DNA from: Parvibaculum sp049651025
GTDB taxonomy: Bacteria; Pseudomonadota; Alphaproteobacteria; Parvibaculales; Parvibaculaceae
Reading direction: 5' to 3'
Assembly (NCBI RefSeq): GCF_049651025.1
Contig: NZ_JBASBH010000037.1
Span: 8,040 to 72,039, forward strand
DNA: 64,000 nt
In this document: positions 51,739-60,958 of the stretch, piece by piece
Position numbering within the stretch: the stretch's first letter is position 1
Layout: each line of letters opens with the position of its first letter
The notes under the pieces: model-generated
What the model was told of the DNA's origin: nothing
Database searches by the model: none
What the model saw: only the letters and a program-made list of their open reading frames with translations
Position numbers and translations under genes: made by a program

Positions 51739-52860
51739 ATGAACGACGTAAGGCAGATCACGAAAGACCAAGCCTACGACACGGTCGCTCCGGGCGACTT
51801 CGCGGCAATGATGGACACAACACGCTACGGGCAGCGCTCGGGCGCTTTTGACAAGATCATCTCGGCAACCCACGACCATTTCTGGGACCCGCTGGATGTG
51901 CGCTACATCGACTTCAGCGAACCGTTCGATCTTGCCAATGAAATGATTCTCTCGCCGGACATGGTGCCGGAACTGCGCCTGCCATGTTTCGAGGCGCTGT
52001 CGGAGAAGGACAAGGTTCGCTTTGCCAATGAGACGGCACGCTGGTTCCTCTCCTCGATCCTGCATGGAGAGCAGGGCGCGCTCAATCTTTCCGCGAGCCT
52101 TTGCCACATCCTTCGCGATCCGGGCGCGCAGGAATATGCAGCAAACCAGGCGCGCGAAGAGGCGCGTCACGTCACGGCCTTTGCGCGTTATGTGAAAGCA
52201 CGCTGGGGCAAGCCGCTTCCGGTCGGCACGACGCTGAGTGGACTGCTGTCCGAGATGGTCCACGCGCAGGAGGTCTACAAGAAGATCGTCGGCATGCAAT
52301 TGCTCGTCGAGGGGCTCGCGATGGGAACCTTCGCCTCGCTCTACAACCATTCGCGCGACCCCCTGCTCGTCAAGCTGTGCCAGCTCGCCATGACGGACGA
52401 GGCCTTCCATCACAAGTTTGGGAAGATCTGGGCCGATCGCACGATCCCCAAGCTTGCGCAGGACGAGCGCGACCTGATCGAGGACTGGGCGGCAAGCTGC
52501 TTCCAGACGCTGCTCTTCAATCTCGTAAATCCCGAACAGAAGCAGGCGCTTTATGCGCAATTCGGGCTGGACTGGAAGCAGGTGCAGGCTGAAATGCTCG
52601 AAGCAGTGACGGATGCCGATCGCCGCGAGCAGATGAAGGACGCGACAAATGTGTTCCGCGTCCTCGTGAAGACCTTGCTCAAGGCGGGAATCATCACCTC
52701 GCGCACGAAGGCCTTCTACGCTGTTTATGTCGATATGGATGAATTGCACGACGAAGACGATCGCATGGTTGGCGACGATATCGCCGAGCAGGGCATCGAA
52801 TTTCTGAAGACCGTGAACTTTGCAAAGAAATCGCCGCTTCAGGTAACAGCGGCGGAATGA
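51739..52860 (+). CDS. Uncharacterised diiron ferritin-like protein with two E-X28-[DE]E-x-x-H motifs
   Basis: 373 residues. Two matching iron-ligand sets are visible: Glu in LHGEQGA followed after 28 residues by EEARH, and Glu in VEGLAMG followed after 28 by DEAFH. This is the E-X28-37-DExRH pattern of the AurF/CmlI kind of diiron oxygenases and of ferritin-like four-helix bundles. Each set gives Glu, Glu and His, so a diiron site is expected. The protein is soluble, with no signal. I cannot name its substrate. AAGGAGG lies before ATG 51739. It is divergent from fixL and upstream of the cbb3 operon, with a terminator between, suggesting oxygen-responsive expression. Confidence 0.7.
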   Translation: MNDVRQITKDQAYDTVAPGDFAAMMDTTRYGQRSGAFDKIISATHDHFWDPLDVRYIDFSEPFDLANEMILSPDMVPELRLPCFEALSEKDKVRFANETARWFLSSILHGEQGALNLSASLCHILRDPGAQEYAANQAREEARHVTAFARYVKARWGKPLPVGTTLSGLLSEMVHAQEVYKKIVGMQLLVEGLAMGTFASLYNHSRDPLLVKLCQLAMTDEAFHHKFGKIWADRTIPKLAQDERDLIEDWAASCFQTLLFNLVNPEQKQALYAQFGLDWKQVQAEMLEAVTDADRREQMKDATNVFRVLVKTLLKAGIITSRTKAFYAVYVDMDELHDEDDRMVGDDIAEQGIEFLKTVNFAKKSPLQVTAAE

Positions 52861-52870
52861 CGCGCGACGG

Positions 52871-52899
52871 AAGGGCGGCGCGAGAAAAGCGCCGCCCTT
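52871..52899 (+). terminator. Hairpin terminator after the diiron gene
   Basis: Perfect 11-bp stem AAGGGCGGCGC/GCGCCGCCCTT around the seven-base loop GAGAAAA, followed by a T. It separates the diiron transcript from the cbb3 operon promoter region, so the latter likely has its own start. Confidence 0.8.
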
Positions 52900-52917
52900 T
52901 GCTATGCAGTGCGCGGC

Positions 52918-52939
52918 CTGCGTAGCGACATATACGTAG
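52918..52939 (+). promoter_or_regulatory. Candidate FixJ-type elements upstream of ccoN
   Basis: CTGCGTAG at 52918-52925 and ATACGTAG at 52932-52939 are similar and 14 bases apart, ending 70 bases before ccoN. The second differs by one base, as I recall it, from the GTAMGTAG motif reported for FixJ-activated rhizobial promoters. No FixK/FNR-type TTGA-N6-TCAA element is seen upstream of ccoN, so direct FixJ control is an alternative. By eye only. Confidence 0.3.
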
Positions 52940-53009
52940 TGTCACGGATTTTTACTTTCGCCGCATCGCGGCATCTTCACCAAGACGTCAACATTAGGGG
53001 GATCGTCGC

Positions 53010-54683
53010 ATGGCGATTTCGCGCGATCATATTAACTACGGGGCGATGACCACGGCTTCTTACGCCGTGACGGCCGCATTGCTGGCGGGAGCGTTCATGG
53101 CGCTCTTCGTCGCTGCAAAGGCGGCCGACATGCCGATGGCCATTCATGCATGGATGTTCACTTTCGCCATGCTCGCAGGCGCCTTTGCGATCATTCAGCG
53201 ACATTTCAACGCAATGGAAGGTCGCCCGAGTGCCGATGATGGAACGGGCTACAACGACGCGGTGATCAAAGCCGGCGTCATCGCCACGCTCTTCTGGGGC
53301 GTCGCGGGAATGTTGGCGGGCCTCTACATCGCGCTGCAGCTTTCTTTCCCCGTCCTCAATTTCGATTCCGCCTTTATCAGTTTCGGCAGATTGCGCCCCG
53401 TTCACACATCGGGTGTCATCTTTGCCTTTGGCGGCAACGCGCTGATCGCAACGTCCTTCTATGTCGTGCAGCGCACATGCCGCACGCGCCTTGCCGGCAA
53501 CATCGCGCCCTGGTTCATTTTCTGGGGTTATCAGCTCTTTCTCGTCGTCGCCGCCACCGGCTATCTCATGGGCGTGACGCAGTCGAAAGAATATGCCGAG
53601 CCGGAATGGTATGCGGATATCTGGCTGACGATTGTCTGGGTGACCTATCTTCTCGTCTTCCTCGGCACACTGGCGCGCCGTCGCGAGCCGCATATCTATG
53701 TGGCAAACTGGTTCTATCTCGCCTTCATCGTGACGATTGCCATGCTCCACCTTGGCAACAACCTCTCGATCCCCGAGACGCTGACCTCAAGCAAAAGCTA
53801 CGGCCTCTTCTCCGGCGTGCAGGATGCGCTGATCCAGTGGTGGTACGGCCACAATGCGGTGGGCTTCTTCCTGACCGCGGGCTTCCTCGGCATGATGTAT
53901 TACTTCGTGCCCAAGCGTGCGGAGCGCCCGGTCTATTCCTATCGCCTGTCGATCATCCACTTCTGGTCGCTGATCTTCATCTATATCTGGGCGGGCCCGC
54001 ATCACCTCCACTACACCGCGCTGCCCGACTGGGCGCAGACGCTGGGCATGACCTTTTCGATCATGCTCTGGATGCCCTCATGGGGCGGCATGATCAACGG
54101 ATTGATGACGCTGTCGGGTGCATGGGACAAGCTTCGCACCGATCCGGTGCTGCGCATGCTCGTCGTGTCGCTCGCCTTTTACGGCATGTCGACCTTCGAA
54201 GGCCCGGTCATGTCGATCAAGGCTGTCAACTCCCTGTCGCACTACACGGACTGGACCATCGGTCACGTGCATTCCGGCGCGATGGGCTGGGTCGGCTTCG
54301 TCACCTTCGGTGCCGTCTATTGCATGGTGCCGTGGCTCTGGAAGCGCGAACGCCTTTACTCGATGGTGCTGGTGAGCTGGCACTTCTGGATCGCGACCAT
54401 GGGCATCGTTCTCTACATCACGTCGATGTGGGTGTCGGGTATCCTTCAGGGCCTCATGTGGCGGGCCTACGACACGCAAGGCTTCCTCGAATATTCATTC
54501 GTGGAATCTGTCGCCGCCATGCATCCCTTCTATGTGATACGCGCGACGGGCGGGCTGCTCTTCCTCGTCGGCATGCTGATCATGACTTACAACTGCTGGC
54601 GGACCATCAGGGGCGACGTGCGTGAAAACGAGCCTCTCCCCATCGGGGTGACGTCAAATCTCAACCTTCAACCGGCTGAGTGA
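53010..54683 (+). CDS. ccoN: cbb3-type cytochrome c oxidase subunit I
   Basis: 557-residue catalytic subunit with about twelve helices, holding heme b and the heme b3-CuB center where oxygen is reduced. Typical segments include SFGRLRPVHTSGVIFAFGGNA with a heme-ligand His, the CuB His in WWYGHNAVGFF, and AGPHHLHYTALPDWAQTLG. The high-affinity oxidase supports microaerobic respiration. ATG 53010 with AGGGGG upstream. First gene of the complete ccoNOQPGHIS cluster, downstream of fixLJ and the diiron gene. Confidence 0.97.
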   Translation: MAISRDHINYGAMTTASYAVTAALLAGAFMALFVAAKAADMPMAIHAWMFTFAMLAGAFAIIQRHFNAMEGRPSADDGTGYNDAVIKAGVIATLFWGVAGMLAGLYIALQLSFPVLNFDSAFISFGRLRPVHTSGVIFAFGGNALIATSFYVVQRTCRTRLAGNIAPWFIFWGYQLFLVVAATGYLMGVTQSKEYAEPEWYADIWLTIVWVTYLLVFLGTLARRREPHIYVANWFYLAFIVTIAMLHLGNNLSIPETLTSSKSYGLFSGVQDALIQWWYGHNAVGFFLTAGFLGMMYYFVPKRAERPVYSYRLSIIHFWSLIFIYIWAGPHHLHYTALPDWAQTLGMTFSIMLWMPSWGGMINGLMTLSGAWDKLRTDPVLRMLVVSLAFYGMSTFEGPVMSIKAVNSLSHYTDWTIGHVHSGAMGWVGFVTFGAVYCMVPWLWKRERLYSMVLVSWHFWIATMGIVLYITSMWVSGILQGLMWRAYDTQGFLEYSFVESVAAMHPFYVIRATGGLLFLVGMLIMTYNCWRTIRGDVRENEPLPIGVTSNLNLQPAE

Positions 54684-54694
54684 GGGACACGAAG

Positions 54695-55423
54695 ATGGCC
54701 AAGTTCGACCATGGTGTCATTGAGAAGAATTCCATTCTTCTTCTGGTGCTCACCCTCATCGTTGTCTCGATTGGCGGCCTGATCGAGATCGTGCCGACAT
54801 TCCTCATCAAGACGACCATCGAGGATGTGAAAGGCATGAGGCCCTACAGCCCGCTGGAGCTGAAGGGACGCGACATCTATGTGCGCGAGGGTTGCTACCT
54901 CTGCCACAGCCAGATGGTGCGCTCGCTGCGTTCTGAAGTGGAGCGCTACGGGCATTACTCGCTCGCCGCCGAAAGCATGTACGACCATCCCTTCCAATGG
55001 GGATCGAAGCGCACGGGCCCCGACCTCTCCCGCGTCGGCGGCAAATATTCCGATGAGTGGCATCGTCTTCACATGGCGAACCCGCGCGCACTCGTGCCGG
55101 AATCCGTCATGCCGGGATATCCGTTCCTGGCAAAGAGGCCGCTCGACTACAAGAATATCGAGAACGATCTTCGCGCACTCCGCGTTACCGGTGTGCCTTA
55201 TACCGATGAGGCGATTGCGAACGCGAAGGCGGACCTGCAGGCTCAGGTCAATCCCGATGCCGATACCGAAGGCCTGACGGCGCGCTATCCCAAGGCGGTC
55301 ATTCGCGATTTCGACAGCGACCCGAAGACCATCTCGGAACTCGACGCGCTTGTCGCCTATCTGCAGATGCTGGGAACGCTTGTCGATTTCAACGCGCATG
55401 ACAGCGCCGACTTCAGCCAGTGA
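54695..55423 (+). CDS. ccoO: cbb3-type cytochrome c oxidase subunit II (monoheme c)
   Basis: 242-residue membrane-anchored cytochrome c. One N-terminal helix (residues about 13-34) and one CxxCH heme site, CYLCH at residues 67-71, are present; a Met heme ligand is probably in the ESVMPGYPFL segment. It accepts electrons from CcoP and passes them to CcoN. ATG 54695 is chosen, 11 bases after the ccoN stop; a GTG at 54680 is possible but has no ribosome site. Confidence 0.95.
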   Translation: MAKFDHGVIEKNSILLLVLTLIVVSIGGLIEIVPTFLIKTTIEDVKGMRPYSPLELKGRDIYVREGCYLCHSQMVRSLRSEVERYGHYSLAAESMYDHPFQWGSKRTGPDLSRVGGKYSDEWHRLHMANPRALVPESVMPGYPFLAKRPLDYKNIENDLRALRVTGVPYTDEAIANAKADLQAQVNPDADTEGLTARYPKAVIRDFDSDPKTISELDALVAYLQMLGTLVDFNAHDSADFSQ

Positions 55424-55433
55424 GGCAAGAACC

Positions 55434-55595
55434 ATGATGCAAGTACACGCCTCGGCTCTCGCAGGAACGGTCGGGCTTCTATTCTTCATCGCATTGTTTT
55501 CGGTCGCAGTGCTCTACGCGCTCTGGCCGTCCAACAAGCAGACCTTCGAGCACATGGCGCGACTGCCGCTCGACGATGAGGGAGACAAACAGTGA
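55434..55595 (+). CDS. ccoQ: cbb3-type oxidase small subunit
   Basis: 53 residues with one membrane helix (about 10-32) and a basic-polar tail ending in an acidic stretch, usual for CcoQ (about 50-60 residues). It aids stability of the complex. Start ATG 55434 (MM doublet), ten bases after ccoO; its end overlaps the GTG of ccoP by four bases. Confidence 0.85.
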   Translation: MMQVHASALAGTVGLLFFIALFSVAVLYALWPSNKQTFEHMARLPLDDEGDKQ

Positions 55596-56476
55596 GCGAC
55601 AAACGCCTCAAGGACGAAGTGACCGGCGTCGAGACAACCGGCCATGAATGGGACGGCATCCGCGAGCTCGACTATCCGCTGCCTAAATGGTGGCTCTACA
55701 TATTCTATGCCTGCATCGTCTGGTCCGTCGGATACTGGATCCTGATGCCCGCCTGGCCCTATTTCTGGAATGGCGCGTGGCGCTACACCGAAGGCACGAT
55801 CGGCTATTCGCAGCGCAATGTCGTGGCCGGTGAGTTGAACGCCGCAGTCGCCGGACGCGCGGATGTGCTGAAGCAGATCGCGGAGACGCCGCTGGAGGAG
55901 GTCGTGAAAAATGACAGCCTCATGGAAGTTGCGCTTGCTGGCGGCAAGGCGGCTTTCGGCGACAATTGCGCGCCCTGTCACGGCTCTGGCGCACAAGGCT
56001 CAAAGGGATTTCCCAATCTCAATGACGATGAGTGGCTCTGGGGTGGCAAGCTTGCCGACATTCAGCTCACCATCACGCATGGCATTCGCTGGGAAGCCGA
56101 CGACAATACGCGCCAGAACCAGATGCCGCGTTTTCTGGACGACGGCATGCTTCAGCGCGTGCAGGTGAACGATGTCGCTGAATATGTTCTCTCGCTGAGC
56201 GGCCAGACCGAGAATGCGGAAGCGGTCACGCGTGGCGCTGCTGTTTTCGAACAGCAATGCATTTCGTGCCATGGCGCGGACGGCAAGGGTAATCAGGAAC
56301 TCGGTGCGCCGAACCTCACCGATGCGATCTGGCTCTATGGCGGCGATCGCGCAAGCATCGTGCAGACGGTTGCGCATGGTCGCAGCGGCGTTATGCCCGC
56401 TTGGGGAGGTCGTTTGGACGCCGGTACGATCAAGGAACTCACTCTTTACGTTCACTCGCTCGGCGGCGGGAAGTAG
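55592..56476 (+). CDS. ccoP: cbb3-type cytochrome c oxidase subunit III (diheme c)
   Basis: 294 residues with an N-terminal helix (about residues 35-58) and two class I cytochrome c domains, CAPCHGSG near residue 130 and CISCHGADG near residue 227, with GGDRASIVQTVAHGRSGVMPAWGG supplying the C-terminal Met ligand. It takes electrons from the bc1 complex or soluble cytochromes. GTG start at 55592 overlaps ccoQ; the N-terminal ETTGHEWDGIRELDYPLPKWW is the family's pre-helix motif. Confidence 0.95.
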   Translation: MSDKRLKDEVTGVETTGHEWDGIRELDYPLPKWWLYIFYACIVWSVGYWILMPAWPYFWNGAWRYTEGTIGYSQRNVVAGELNAAVAGRADVLKQIAETPLEEVVKNDSLMEVALAGGKAAFGDNCAPCHGSGAQGSKGFPNLNDDEWLWGGKLADIQLTITHGIRWEADDNTRQNQMPRFLDDGMLQRVQVNDVAEYVLSLSGQTENAEAVTRGAAVFEQQCISCHGADGKGNQELGAPNLTDAIWLYGGDRASIVQTVAHGRSGVMPAWGGRLDAGTIKELTLYVHSLGGGK

Positions 56477-56515
56477 TCGTCCGGGCGCCTCGTCGGTTTC
56501 GAGAGTCCCATCAGT

Positions 56516-58033
56516 ATGACGAATGCAGTACATGGTCTGGAAGCGCTGGTGGCGGAGGCAAGCTCCGCCACTTTCGCACGCGCGCCGCACGACGACGAAG
56601 GCGGCGCGGAGCCCAGACATGCCGGGCCGCTTTATGAGAGCCGGACCAAGATCTATCCCAAGCTTGTCCACGGTACGTTTCGCCGTGTGAAGTGGCTGGT
56701 GATGCTCGTGACGCTGTCGATCTATTACGGCGCGCCATGGCTTCGCTGGAACCGCGGCCCGAGCCTTCCCGATCAGGCGATCCTGCTCGATTTCCCGAAC
56801 CGGCGTTTCTATTTCTTCTTTCTCGAAATCTGGCCGCAGGAATTCTACTACATCACCGGCCTGCTCATTCTGGCGGCGCTCGGGCTCTTTCTCGTGACAA
56901 GCGTCGCGGGGCGCGTCTGGTGCGGTTACACCTGCCCGCAAACCGTCTGGACCGATCTCTTCATTCATATCGAGCGCTTCATCGAAGGCGACAGGTCTGC
57001 CCGCATCCGCCTGGATCGGGAGCCATGGTCGCTGAACAAGCTTTTTCGCAAGACGGTGAAGCACAGCGTCTGGATATTGATCGCCATACTCACGGGCGGC
57101 GCATGGGTCTTCTACTTCGCCGATGCGCCGACGCTGGCGGGGCAGTTGCTGACTTTCGATGCGCCCTTGTTCGCCTATCTCTTCATAGCCCTGTTTACGG
57201 CCACGACTTACGTTCTGGGCGGGATCGCGCGTGAACAGGTCTGCATCTATATGTGCCCCTGGCCGCGCATTCAGGGCGCCATGTTCGACGAGGATTCTTT
57301 CCTCGTGAGCTACAAGGCGGATCGCGGCGAGGCGCGCGGCCCGCACAAGAAGGGGACAAGCTGGGAAGGCCGCGGCGATTGCATCGATTGCAATCAATGC
57401 GTGGTCGCCTGTCCCATGGGCATCGACATTCGCGACGGCATGCAGATGGAGTGCATTCAATGTGCGCTCTGCATCGATGCTTGCGACGAGATCATGGATC
57501 GTATCGAGCGCCCGCGCGGGCTCATCGCTTACGACACGTCGCGCAATCAGGAGCGGCGGCAGGCGGGCGAGAAGCCGCGTCTCAACCTCGTGCGCGCGCG
57601 CACCATCGTCTATACGCTGGCCCTTCTTCTGGTTTCCGGCATCATGATCTACGCATTGGCGACGCGGGAAATGCTGCAGGTCAGCGTGATCCGCGACCGC
57701 AATCCGCTCTTCGTCACCTTGTCTGATGGCAGCATTCGCAATGGCTATGCGATCAAGCTCATCAACAAGGAGCATGTGACGCATAGATTCCGCATAACGG
57801 CAGAGGGCATGGAGGGCGCAACGCTTTTCGGGCCGGAAGCGACGCCGGGCGGCCTGGATGCGATCGAAGTCGGCCCGGATTCGCTGAAAAATATCCGCAT
57901 CTTTGTCAGCCTGCCCCACGCAAATCTCTCGGCGCTGAACGGCGGCGAGGCGGATTTGACGATTGTTGCGACCGCTGTAGAAACCGGACAACGCGCCGCC
58001 AGCGTCACAAGTTTCAGAGGACCAATCCAATGA
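56516..58033 (+). CDS. ccoG: Cytochrome oxidase accessory protein CcoG (FixG), polyferredoxin
   Basis: 505 residues. Helices anchor an Fe-S module with CIDCNQCVVACPMGIDIRDG and CIQCALCIDACDEIMD, two [4Fe-4S] sites, and upstream motifs CGYTCPQTVWTD and CIYMCPWPRIQG. CcoG acts in copper reduction and assembly of the cbb3 oxidase. The C-terminal part is an Ig-like periplasmic domain. ATG 56516 is 39 bases after ccoP; the end overlaps fixH by four bases. Length typical. Confidence 0.95.
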   Translation: MTNAVHGLEALVAEASSATFARAPHDDEGGAEPRHAGPLYESRTKIYPKLVHGTFRRVKWLVMLVTLSIYYGAPWLRWNRGPSLPDQAILLDFPNRRFYFFFLEIWPQEFYYITGLLILAALGLFLVTSVAGRVWCGYTCPQTVWTDLFIHIERFIEGDRSARIRLDREPWSLNKLFRKTVKHSVWILIAILTGGAWVFYFADAPTLAGQLLTFDAPLFAYLFIALFTATTYVLGGIAREQVCIYMCPWPRIQGAMFDEDSFLVSYKADRGEARGPHKKGTSWEGRGDCIDCNQCVVACPMGIDIRDGMQMECIQCALCIDACDEIMDRIERPRGLIAYDTSRNQERRQAGEKPRLNLVRARTIVYTLALLLVSGIMIYALATREMLQVSVIRDRNPLFVTLSDGSIRNGYAIKLINKEHVTHRFRITAEGMEGATLFGPEATPGGLDAIEVGPDSLKNIRIFVSLPHANLSALNGGEADLTIVATAVETGQRAASVTSFRGPIQ

Positions 58034-58554
58034 AGAGCGCGAGCAGCGACTTTCAGCCTACCACACGCTTCGGCCTGCTGACAGGCAGGGGCGTTCTCAT
58101 TGGATTGCTGAGCGCCTTTGCGGTCGTCTTCACCGCAAACGGCTTGCTGATCTACAACGCGCTTTCAACCTTTGACGGCATCGAGGTCGCCGACGCCTAT
58201 CAGAAGGGTCGTGCCTATAATCATGTGCTTGAGGCGATGGAAATCCAGAAGCAGTTGGGCTGGAGCGCCGCCGTCGAGGTTGACGATAAGGGCAGCGCAC
58301 ATGATGTGCGGCTGCGCGTCGCCTTCACCGACCGGGCAGGTCAACCGCTGCGAGGATTGACGCCGCATGGCGTCTTCTACCGGCCCGTCGTCGGCGGTCT
58401 CGATCAGCGCCTTGCGATGAAGGAAATCTCGCCCGGCCGCTATGAAGCGGAATTCCATCTCGCCGAAGGCGGCAACTGGATTGCTCGCGTTGCGGCTGAA
58501 GGGCCGCATGGCGAGAAATTTGCGCAGGAGCAGCGCGTCACCATTCGCGATTAG
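58030..58554 (+). CDS. fixH: FixH family protein (CcoH)
   Basis: 174 residues. One membrane helix (about residues 19-40: LLSAFAVVFTANGLLIYNAL) followed by a periplasmic beta-domain of the FixH type (GWSAAVEVDDKG, PLRGLTPHGVFYRP). It helps late assembly of the cbb3 oxidase. Overlaps the end of ccoG (ATGA) and is followed by fixI after ten bases. Confidence 0.92.
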   Translation: MKSASSDFQPTTRFGLLTGRGVLIGLLSAFAVVFTANGLLIYNALSTFDGIEVADAYQKGRAYNHVLEAMEIQKQLGWSAAVEVDDKGSAHDVRLRVAFTDRAGQPLRGLTPHGVFYRPVVGGLDQRLAMKEISPGRYEAEFHLAEGGNWIARVAAEGPHGEKFAQEQRVTIRD

Positions 58555-58564
58555 GAACGCAGAT

Positions 58565-60793
58565 ATGAGCGACGTCGTTCTGCCGCAGGCAACAACTCAT
58601 TTGAGGGTCGATCCCGGCCTCTTTGTGCGTGACGCGGAAGACGGGCAGGGCGCAACGCTCGATCTCGTCGTGCAGGCCATGCATTGCGCGGGCTGCTTGC
58701 GCCGGGTCGAGCGCAATGTCGGCGAATTGCCGGGCATTCAGTCGGTCCGCGCGAACCTGTCGACGAAACGCGTCGTGGTGCGTTGGGACCCTGAGAAATT
58801 GAAGCCCGCGCAGATCGTGGACAAGCTCTCCTCTATCGGCTTCGAGGCTGTGCCTTTCAATCCAAGATTGCTCGGTGCGCTTGATGAGCGCGAGGGTAAA
58901 TCATTGCTGCGCGCGCTTGGCGTGGCAGGCTTTGCCGCCGCCAACGTCATGCTTCTGTCCGTCGCGGTCTGGTGGGGCCTCATCAGCGACATGGAGCCCG
59001 AGACGCGCGCGCTCTTTTACTGGATATCGGCGCTGATCGCTTTGCCGGCGATTGCCTATTCCGCGCGGCCCTTCTATCGCTCGGCATATAATGCGCTGCG
59101 CAAGCGGCAGATGAATATGGACGTGCCGATCTCGCTGGCGATCACGCTGGCGACCGGCATGAGCATCGTTCAAACCATCGTCAATGCGCGCCACGTCTAT
59201 TTCGACGCCAGCATCACACTTCTCTTCTTTCTGCTGATCGGCCGTTATCTCGACGTGCAGGCGCGCAATCGCGCCTGTTCGGCCGCACAGAATCTTCTGG
59301 GCCTTCGCGCGATGGCGGCAACGCTTGTCGAGGCCGATGGCAGCCATCGTTCGGTCCCGGTCGAAAGCCTTGAGCCGGGGATGATCGTTGCGATTGCCGC
59401 CGGGCAGCGCATTCCCGCCGACGGCGTTGTGTCAATCGGCGTGAGCGATATCGATACGAGCCTTGTCACCGGGGAAAGCGTGCCCGAACCTGTGAAGGTG
59501 GGAGCGAAGGTCTTCGCCGGAACGCTCAATATTTCAGGACCACTGACAGTTACGGTCACGGCGCGCGACGAGAATTCGCTTCTTTCCGAAATCGTCAGGC
59601 TCATGGAGACGGCCGAGCAAGGTCGCTCCGCCTATATTCGCGTCGCCGACCGCGCGGCGCGCATCTATGCGCCAAGCGTTCACGTGCTGGCCGCTGTGAC
59701 CGTTGCACTTTGGCTCTTCCTTGATGCGGGCATCGTCACCGCCGTCGCCAACGCGATTGCTGTTCTGATCGTGACTTGCCCTTGTGCGCTCGGTCTTGCC
59801 GTGCCCGTGGTGCAGGTCGTTGCAACCGGGCGCTTGCTGCGCCTTGGCGTGCTGGTGAAGGCGGCAGACGGGCTTGAGCGTCTGGCGGAAGTCGACACGA
59901 TCGTCTTCGACAAGACCGGAACGCTGACGCTCGGGCAGTTGCAACTCGCGAATGCTTCGTCAGTCGCGCCTGCAGATATCGCGTTGGGCGCGGCCCTTGC
60001 GCGAGAAAGCCGACATCCCCTGTCGCGCGCGCTAGTCGAGCATGCAGCTTCCATGTCTCTGCCGGTACTCACCGAGCCGCGCGAGGAGCCGGGGCAGGGC
60101 CTTGAAGGCCGGTTGGGTGCGCAGGTGATCCGTCTCGGCAATCGCGACTGGGTGGGCGCAGGCGATGTCACGCTCGATGCTCATGCAGGCTCGGAGCTTT
60201 GGTTGCGGCGGGGCGATGACGCGCCGGTCTGTTTCCGCTTCACGGATATATTGCGGCCCGACGCTGTCGCAACGGTGAATGCGCTGAAATCGCGCGGCTT
60301 TGCGGTGGAGCTTCTGTCCGGCGACCGTGAGCCCGCCGTTCGCGCGGCGGCGGATATACTCGGTCTGCCGAACTGGCGAGCAGCCGCAAGGCCCGACGCC
60401 AAGATCGCGCGCCTGAAAGAACTGGCGGATCAGGGACGCAAGGTGCTGATGGTCGGCGACGGTCTCAACGATGCCCCCGCTTTGCGCGCTGCGCATGTCT
60501 CCGCCTCACCGGCAAGTGCTGCGGATATCAGCCAGACGGCGGCGGATTTTATTTTCCAGGGCGCAAAGCTTGGACCGCTGATCGAGGCCATCGACGTCGC
60601 CAGAAAATCGCGCAGGCTTGTCTTTGAAAATTTCGGACTGGCGATCGCCTATAACTGCATTGCCGTGCCGCTTGCCATGGCGGGCTTCGTCACGCCGCTC
60701 GTGGCGGCCATCGCCATGTCGACTTCATCGATCACGGTGACGCTGAACTCGCTTCGGCTCAATCGGCGGGATGAAAAGGCGGCGCGCTTATGA
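58565..60793 (+). CDS. fixI: Copper-exporting P1B-type ATPase FixI (CcoI)
   Basis: 742-residue heavy-metal P-type ATPase. N-terminal HMA domain has MHCAGCLRRVERN near residue 38; the ion-translocating helix has CPCALGLAVP; the phosphorylation site is DKTGTLTLG; and the hinge is VGDGLNDAPAL. FixI/CcoI supplies copper to the oxidase rather than giving copper resistance. Start ATG 58565 is chosen; a longer open frame from 58442 lies within fixH. The stop overlaps ccoS (ATGA). Confidence 0.95.
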   Translation: MSDVVLPQATTHLRVDPGLFVRDAEDGQGATLDLVVQAMHCAGCLRRVERNVGELPGIQSVRANLSTKRVVVRWDPEKLKPAQIVDKLSSIGFEAVPFNPRLLGALDEREGKSLLRALGVAGFAAANVMLLSVAVWWGLISDMEPETRALFYWISALIALPAIAYSARPFYRSAYNALRKRQMNMDVPISLAITLATGMSIVQTIVNARHVYFDASITLLFFLLIGRYLDVQARNRACSAAQNLLGLRAMAATLVEADGSHRSVPVESLEPGMIVAIAAGQRIPADGVVSIGVSDIDTSLVTGESVPEPVKVGAKVFAGTLNISGPLTVTVTARDENSLLSEIVRLMETAEQGRSAYIRVADRAARIYAPSVHVLAAVTVALWLFLDAGIVTAVANAIAVLIVTCPCALGLAVPVVQVVATGRLLRLGVLVKAADGLERLAEVDTIVFDKTGTLTLGQLQLANASSVAPADIALGAALARESRHPLSRALVEHAASMSLPVLTEPREEPGQGLEGRLGAQVIRLGNRDWVGAGDVTLDAHAGSELWLRRGDDAPVCFRFTDILRPDAVATVNALKSRGFAVELLSGDREPAVRAAADILGLPNWRAAARPDAKIARLKELADQGRKVLMVGDGLNDAPALRAAHVSASPASAADISQTAADFIFQGAKLGPLIEAIDVARKSRRLVFENFGLAIAYNCIAVPLAMAGFVTPLVAAIAMSTSSITVTLNSLRLNRRDEKAARL

Positions 60794-60957
60794 ACATTCT
60801 CATCTATCTGATGCCAGTCGCACTGGTCATGAGCCTGCTCGGACTTGCGGGATTTTTATGGTCGCTGAAGGCCGGGCAGTACGACGATATGGAAGGCGCA
60901 GCCCAGCGCGTTTTGCTCGATGACGATGATGACGATCCGACGGGGACAGGCAGCTAG
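60790..60957 (+). CDS. ccoS: cbb3 oxidase assembly protein CcoS (FixS)
   Basis: 55 residues, a known small protein too short to be picked up by simple ORF cutoffs. One membrane helix (about residues 3-25) and a cytoplasmic tail with GQYDDMEGAAQRVLLDD followed by an Asp run (six in a row, 44-49). CcoS is required for heme and copper insertion in the oxidase. It overlaps the fixI stop by four bases and ends the operon. Confidence 0.9.
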   Translation: MNILIYLMPVALVMSLLGLAGFLWSLKAGQYDDMEGAAQRVLLDDDDDDPTGTGS

Positions 60958-60958
60958 C

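Noticed and set aside
52927..52943. GACA/TGTC dyad upstream of ccoN as operator
   Set aside because: Only the four outer bases pair; the interior shows no symmetry, so chance is likely.
56000..58030. 676-codon open frame on the minus strand
   Set aside because: Opposite ccoP-ccoG; His/Arg/Asp-rich shadow, while ccoG has conserved cluster motifs.
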